A DNA stretch of 64,000 nucleotides. Origin: Rhaphigaster nebulosa. Lineage: Eukaryota > Arthropoda > Insecta > Hemiptera > Pentatomidae. The position numbers and the translations under genes were made by a program. The notes under the pieces are model-generated. The model was given only the letters and a program-made list of their open reading frames with translations, was not told the origin of the DNA and did not search any database. Positions within the stretch are counted from its first letter, which is position 1, and the number at the start of each line of letters is the position of its first letter. The stretch is from contig OX411309.1 in the NCBI GenBank assembly GCA_948150685.1, forward strand, positions 147,920,602-147,984,601, in the 5' to 3' direction. Positions 59,350 through 64,000 of this stretch are shown piece after piece.

Positions 59350-59956
59350 TTTGTCGACAGGCAAAATTCGATACCTTGGCCTGACATTTGACAGAAGAAT
59401 GATATGGGGTCCACACATCAAGAACAAACAAAAAACGCTAAACTAAAACTAAAACAATTATACTCACTTCTTTCAAGAACTTCGAAATTGAAACTTAGGT
59501 ATAAATTGAACACTTACACTTACTTGCTCAAGCCTATGCGTCAAAGTGTTACGAGACAGCCAAAAAAATACACATACAAAAACTTCAAATTTTTTAGTCA
59601 AAAACTTTTAGGCCTATCACCAAAGCCTCTTGTTACATCAACAACATTACCTTACATACAGATCTCAATATGCCTATAGTTAACGAACACATACGGACCA
59701 TGATTCCATGATAACTTCCACGGACATCCTAACACATTCATACAAGACATGGCGACAACCAATATGCCTGACAATACTGGCAGAAGGCTGAAGAGGAGCT
59801 GGATGAGGGATCTCCTAGCCTAACTATATCCGATTATCACGACAGGAAGAGGTGCCTCTGGCTACTACTCTTTCTCATGCCACGATAACTGATGTTCTTT
59901 GCCAGCACATTCACTGGTTGTCTCATCGACAGATGTGAATATAAAAAAAAAAAAAA
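59350..59956 (+). pseudogene. Jockey-like non-LTR retrotransposon 3' end
   Basis: GKIRYLGLTFDRRMIW then GPHIKNKQK at about 59360-59430, followed after a frameshift by LKLKQLYSLLSRTSKLKLRY and LLKP. This is the post-reverse-transcriptase region of Jockey-clade LINEs. Farther on come LNMPIVNEHI and FHGHPNTF, and the C-terminal RRLKRSWMRDLLA ends at a stop near 59822. A 3' untranslated segment of about 120 bp and a poly-A run at 59942-59955 close the element, so the true 3' end is here. Frameshifts make it inactive. The 5' side is truncated near 59340, as expected for incomplete target-primed reverse transcription. Confidence 0.75.
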
Positions 59957-60079
59957 GTATATTTCATAATGCGAAATTAGACCGAAAATAAATTCTTATT
60001 TATAAAAGAAGTTTAATAACCTATACAGATACTTAAATAAAGGAAAATGTATTTTTATGCCCATATTTTCCCTAGTCAT

Positions 60080-60508
60080 GGAGGAGGTATTGAAAAAAAA
60101 AAAAAAAAATAAAAATGAAATGAAGCATGAAACTCCCTTTTTTCCTGTGGATTTTCTCACGGCCTGAAAACTTCATTTCATTGCTATAATTGCTCAGGAA
60201 TTATAAATGCCCTTTTTTAGTCTGATAGGCAAAAAAAAAAAAATTCCCGTTGGTTATTGTCGGGATAAAACGTATCTGTGGTTATCAAATATTCATCTCT
60301 AATTGTCCTTTAACGATATTTGAACAAACTATAAGGTTTAGATTTGTTTTTGAATAATTTATTATAATTTTTGCATTGAATCGTTGCTTTTTTAAAGTAC
60401 AATCATTGCGTTGAATTAAAAAGTCCCGAATTTATATTACCTAGTGCTGTTATGCTGCTTTTTTAATTTAAAAAAAAAAATTAAAAACGTAAAATAACTA
60501 AGGTAGGT
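60080..60508. other. AT-rich spacer
   Basis: Poly-A runs near 60094-60108 and 60232-60242. Nothing else recognised. Confidence 0.5.
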
Positions 60509-61909
<1,401 letters not shown>

Positions 61910-61911
61910 TA

Positions 61912-62730
61912 CTAGGTTGTTACAAAAGTACTTGTTCATTAGTATAGCTTTATTTCATATTACATATTTAATTATAACATTATTGAATACTACTCTTAAG
62001 TGTAAAGTTCATTGTTTTTAACTACTTTCACCCATTTTTCTGGTGAAGCCGGTACCACTCCTTTGGCTTTGAGGAAAGAACTCTTCAGATCCTATTTACA
62101 TAATTCTTGATAATTATCAAAGATTCGACCTTTTTAAAAATGAGCTATTGATCTAAACAAACCATAATCTGATGGTGAAATATATACAGGATGAGGCAAA
62201 ACGTTTACTCCTTGCAGTTCCGATAATTTTTCCTTTGTCTAGAACTTGCAGGGGGCATTGTCGTGTTGAAAAATGGCTTGGTTCCTGTTGACCAAAGCGG
62301 GGTACTTTGCACTCAAAACTGCATAAACTCTGTTTAGCTGTTCACAGTAAAGGTTTGAGCCTCTAAGAGTAGTTGCTTGTGGGTCCTGGTTCATACATTC
62401 AAGAAGAACGTCATCATCAATGACTGACCCTGATAATTGAATCTCCTTCTACGGCATAAATTTCTTCGGCGGCTGCCTTTGCACTAATGCCATTTTTCCA
62501 GTAATAGCTCAAAAGACCGCGAATCACGATTTTTTCTTCTGAAATTGCATGTTTCATACATTTTAAAAATGTAAATTCCACTTAAAGCCAACACAAGTCA
62601 CAAGAAATCAAAGGATTAATCGAAGTAAACATTGACATGAATAGTAGGAACAAAGACATTCTTATAGGATAATTATGAGAGTTGGGATTAAGGGTTCTTT
62701 CCATTCACAAGGACTTTTGTAACAACCTAG
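61912..62730 (-). mobile_element. mariner-like element, copy C (internally deleted)
   Basis: 819 bp with terminal repeats CTAGGTTGTTACAAAAGTAC (left) and, reverse-complemented, CTAGGTTGTTACAAAAGTCC (right), flanked by TA at 61910-61911 and 62731-62732. On the minus strand, ISEEKIVIRGLL, AKAAAEEIYAVEGD, DDDVLLECMNQDPQATT and LYCEQLNRVYAVLSAKYPAL are followed by FQHDNAPC and EKLSELQGVNVLPHP. The first catalytic Asp region is deleted between QATT and LYCEQ. Same family as copies A and B, with slightly different deletion borders. Confidence 0.85.
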
Positions 62731-62732
62731 TA

Positions 62733-63566
62733 TTTCCCAATAAATTGTCATCAATATCACATTAGCTTCAAAATTGAATATTTTAAGTAAAATACATATA
62801 CCCCAATTAAATGAGTTCAACGCTTTTATCAGTTCAATATTGTATCAAAAATATCACAAAATCTCATTCCAGTCAAGAAATGAATGAAGTTAGTACGACT
62901 GTTTTTGCCTCCAGAGGAGTTGTATAGGCACCGGTTGTTCGATTTGGTACATAGACATACGGGGCTGGTACCTAATAATAAAAAAAATATGGAATCAATT
63001 CGGTCCGGTCCGCCTATAATCGTGGCACAAACAGACCGAAATCCGTTGTTTTTTTTTACTAAGGGTGTTCTGAAATGTAAAGATCGGTTGAAAACTGCAC
63101 ATCGAAAATTTCACTCGATTATACTTTACAAGTAGCGATAGTAGCATAGAATAGAATTATGGCTTAGAAACATGGTATTCAATGATTGATACCCTTTTAA
63201 CAAATTAGCATAATTTATTAAATATCTTTATACAAAACATTGAATTCTTCTTAAGCCTGTTTATATTAAATGGCAGTAAGGAAGGAAAAGAGCAATTAAT
63301 ATGATGAAAACGGAGACCTAAATTTAGAATGAAGATAAGCCAGCGAGGTAGAAGGAACAAATCTAAGCCTTTGGACTTAGCATCCAAGTGAAATCCTCTG
63401 ATACCCACTTTGTCGTTTCCTCTCGAGGATTTGGACACCAACTCCTTTTCCACTGGATTCTAAAAGACTCCAGCTAATACTACTACATTATTCTCTTCTC
63501 TTCGGATAGAACACTCCTTAGTTAAGTTTAAAATTAGACTTTGGGTATTAAATTTCTACATTATAT
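62733..63566. other. AT-rich spacer with an unassigned frame
   Basis: An 83-codon plus frame at 62884-63135 contains LFLPPEELYRHRLFDLVHRH, with ordinary composition, but I recognise no family and see no promoter or splice support. A minus frame at 63205-63453 is equally unsupported. Confidence 0.35.
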
Positions 63567-64000
63567 ACAGGGTGTCCTTTTTAGATGGCCCGGCTGAATT
63601 TCTCTTCAACCGATAACTTATAAAAAAAAATACGTATTTACTATTTTTCAGTCTAGTTTAAAATTTAGACCTGTTTTTGAACAAAAAATAAACGGGGTCT
63701 CTCGGAATTCAGTAAAACTTTAAAATTTCAAATCGAAACCTATGCCTTCCGATACATCATTTTAACGGATTTTTGAAACTGAATTCAATGGTGAAACCAG
63801 ATTTTAAATTGGTCAATAAATTACACAGTTATGGTACAAAGTACAAAAAATAATGCATTTTGTTAGCTATTTTTAATAATAAAAAAAATCCATACTACAT
63901 ACAACCAGAGGTTGGTGAACCTACATTTCATGTTCGAACTGCCCACCCTCTTCGACGATGCAAAGGTTGGCTCTTCTTAGCCACTCTTCGCTAGTGGCTC
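63567..64000 (-). mobile_element. End of a Tc1/mariner-superfamily element
   Basis: The terminus ACAGGGTGTCCTTTTTAGAT starts at 63567 after TATAT. The element continues beyond the window. The minus strand from 64000 reads a transposase C-terminus (EEWLRRANLCIVEEGGQFEH) with a stop at 63921-63923. Insect elements with GGGTGTCC-type termini and a C-terminal (RR...CI...GGHFEHL) motif belong to an IS630/Tc1/mariner branch different from the mariner copies above. About 350 bp of 3' non-coding sequence separates stop and terminus. Confidence 0.6.
63921..64000 (-). CDS. Transposase C-terminus (partial, runs off window)
   Basis: Twenty-five open codons and a TAG stop, in frame across the whole visible part. 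Whether the rest is intact cannot be seen. Confidence 0.5.
   Translation of the reverse strand, partial: ATSEEWLRRANLCIVEEGGQFEHEM

Overview
The window reads as AT-rich, gene-poor nuclear DNA from an animal, most likely an insect. The signs are DD34D-type mariner relics, Jockey-like and RTE-like non-LTR retrotransposon tails, Helitron-like ends, many foldback elements and at least fifteen long (TA)n microsatellites. A hemipteran is my best guess, but nothing in the sequence proves it. I found no complete host protein-coding gene, no rRNA or tRNA gene, no CRISPR array and no prokaryote-style operon. Nearly all long open frames are translated microsatellite (YIYIYI...) or lie inside repeats.

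Layout. 1-1,100: a decayed mariner (minus strand) split by a 522-bp foldback element with an exact 8-bp target-site duplication. 2.5-5.5 kb: foldback elements and an internally deleted mariner flanked by TA. 8.4-9.7 kb: a 3-unit tandem repeat and a dispersed repeat. 10.26-14.6 kb: a near-identical 2.18-kb tandem duplication, each unit holding an element with inverted ends around a (TA)n tract. 16.9-19.6 kb: an inverted repeat with ~0.83-kb arms. 21.2-21.7 kb: nested palindromes. 22.3-24.2 kb: a head-to-tail array of short Helitron-like units on the minus strand. 25.4-33.1 kb: a hAT transposase tail, RTE-like fragments, MITEs and one GC-richer block with a possible exon. 34.9-36.6 kb: broken coding-like blocks of unknown origin. 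38.7-50 kb: foldback elements, a second MITE copy and an interleaved inverted repeat. 53.2-54.9 kb: a frameshifted RTE-like tail and a GC-rich 318-nt exon-like or pseudogene block. 59.3-64 kb: a Jockey-like tail, a third mariner and the end of a Tc1/mariner-superfamily element.

The most interesting host signal is two places, about 46 kb apart on the plus strand, where a polypyrimidine-rich 3' splice site (CAG) is followed at once by a strong 5' splice site (GTGAGT), with a second GTGAGT 33-41 nt downstream. This is the form of recursive-splicing ratchet points. If real, most of the window is the inside of one very long plus-strand intron, which would also explain the lack of genes. The other leading observations are the Helitron-like tandem array, a recurring hammerhead-core-like hairpin in several repeat families, and three mariner copies that have all lost overlapping central parts of the transposase.
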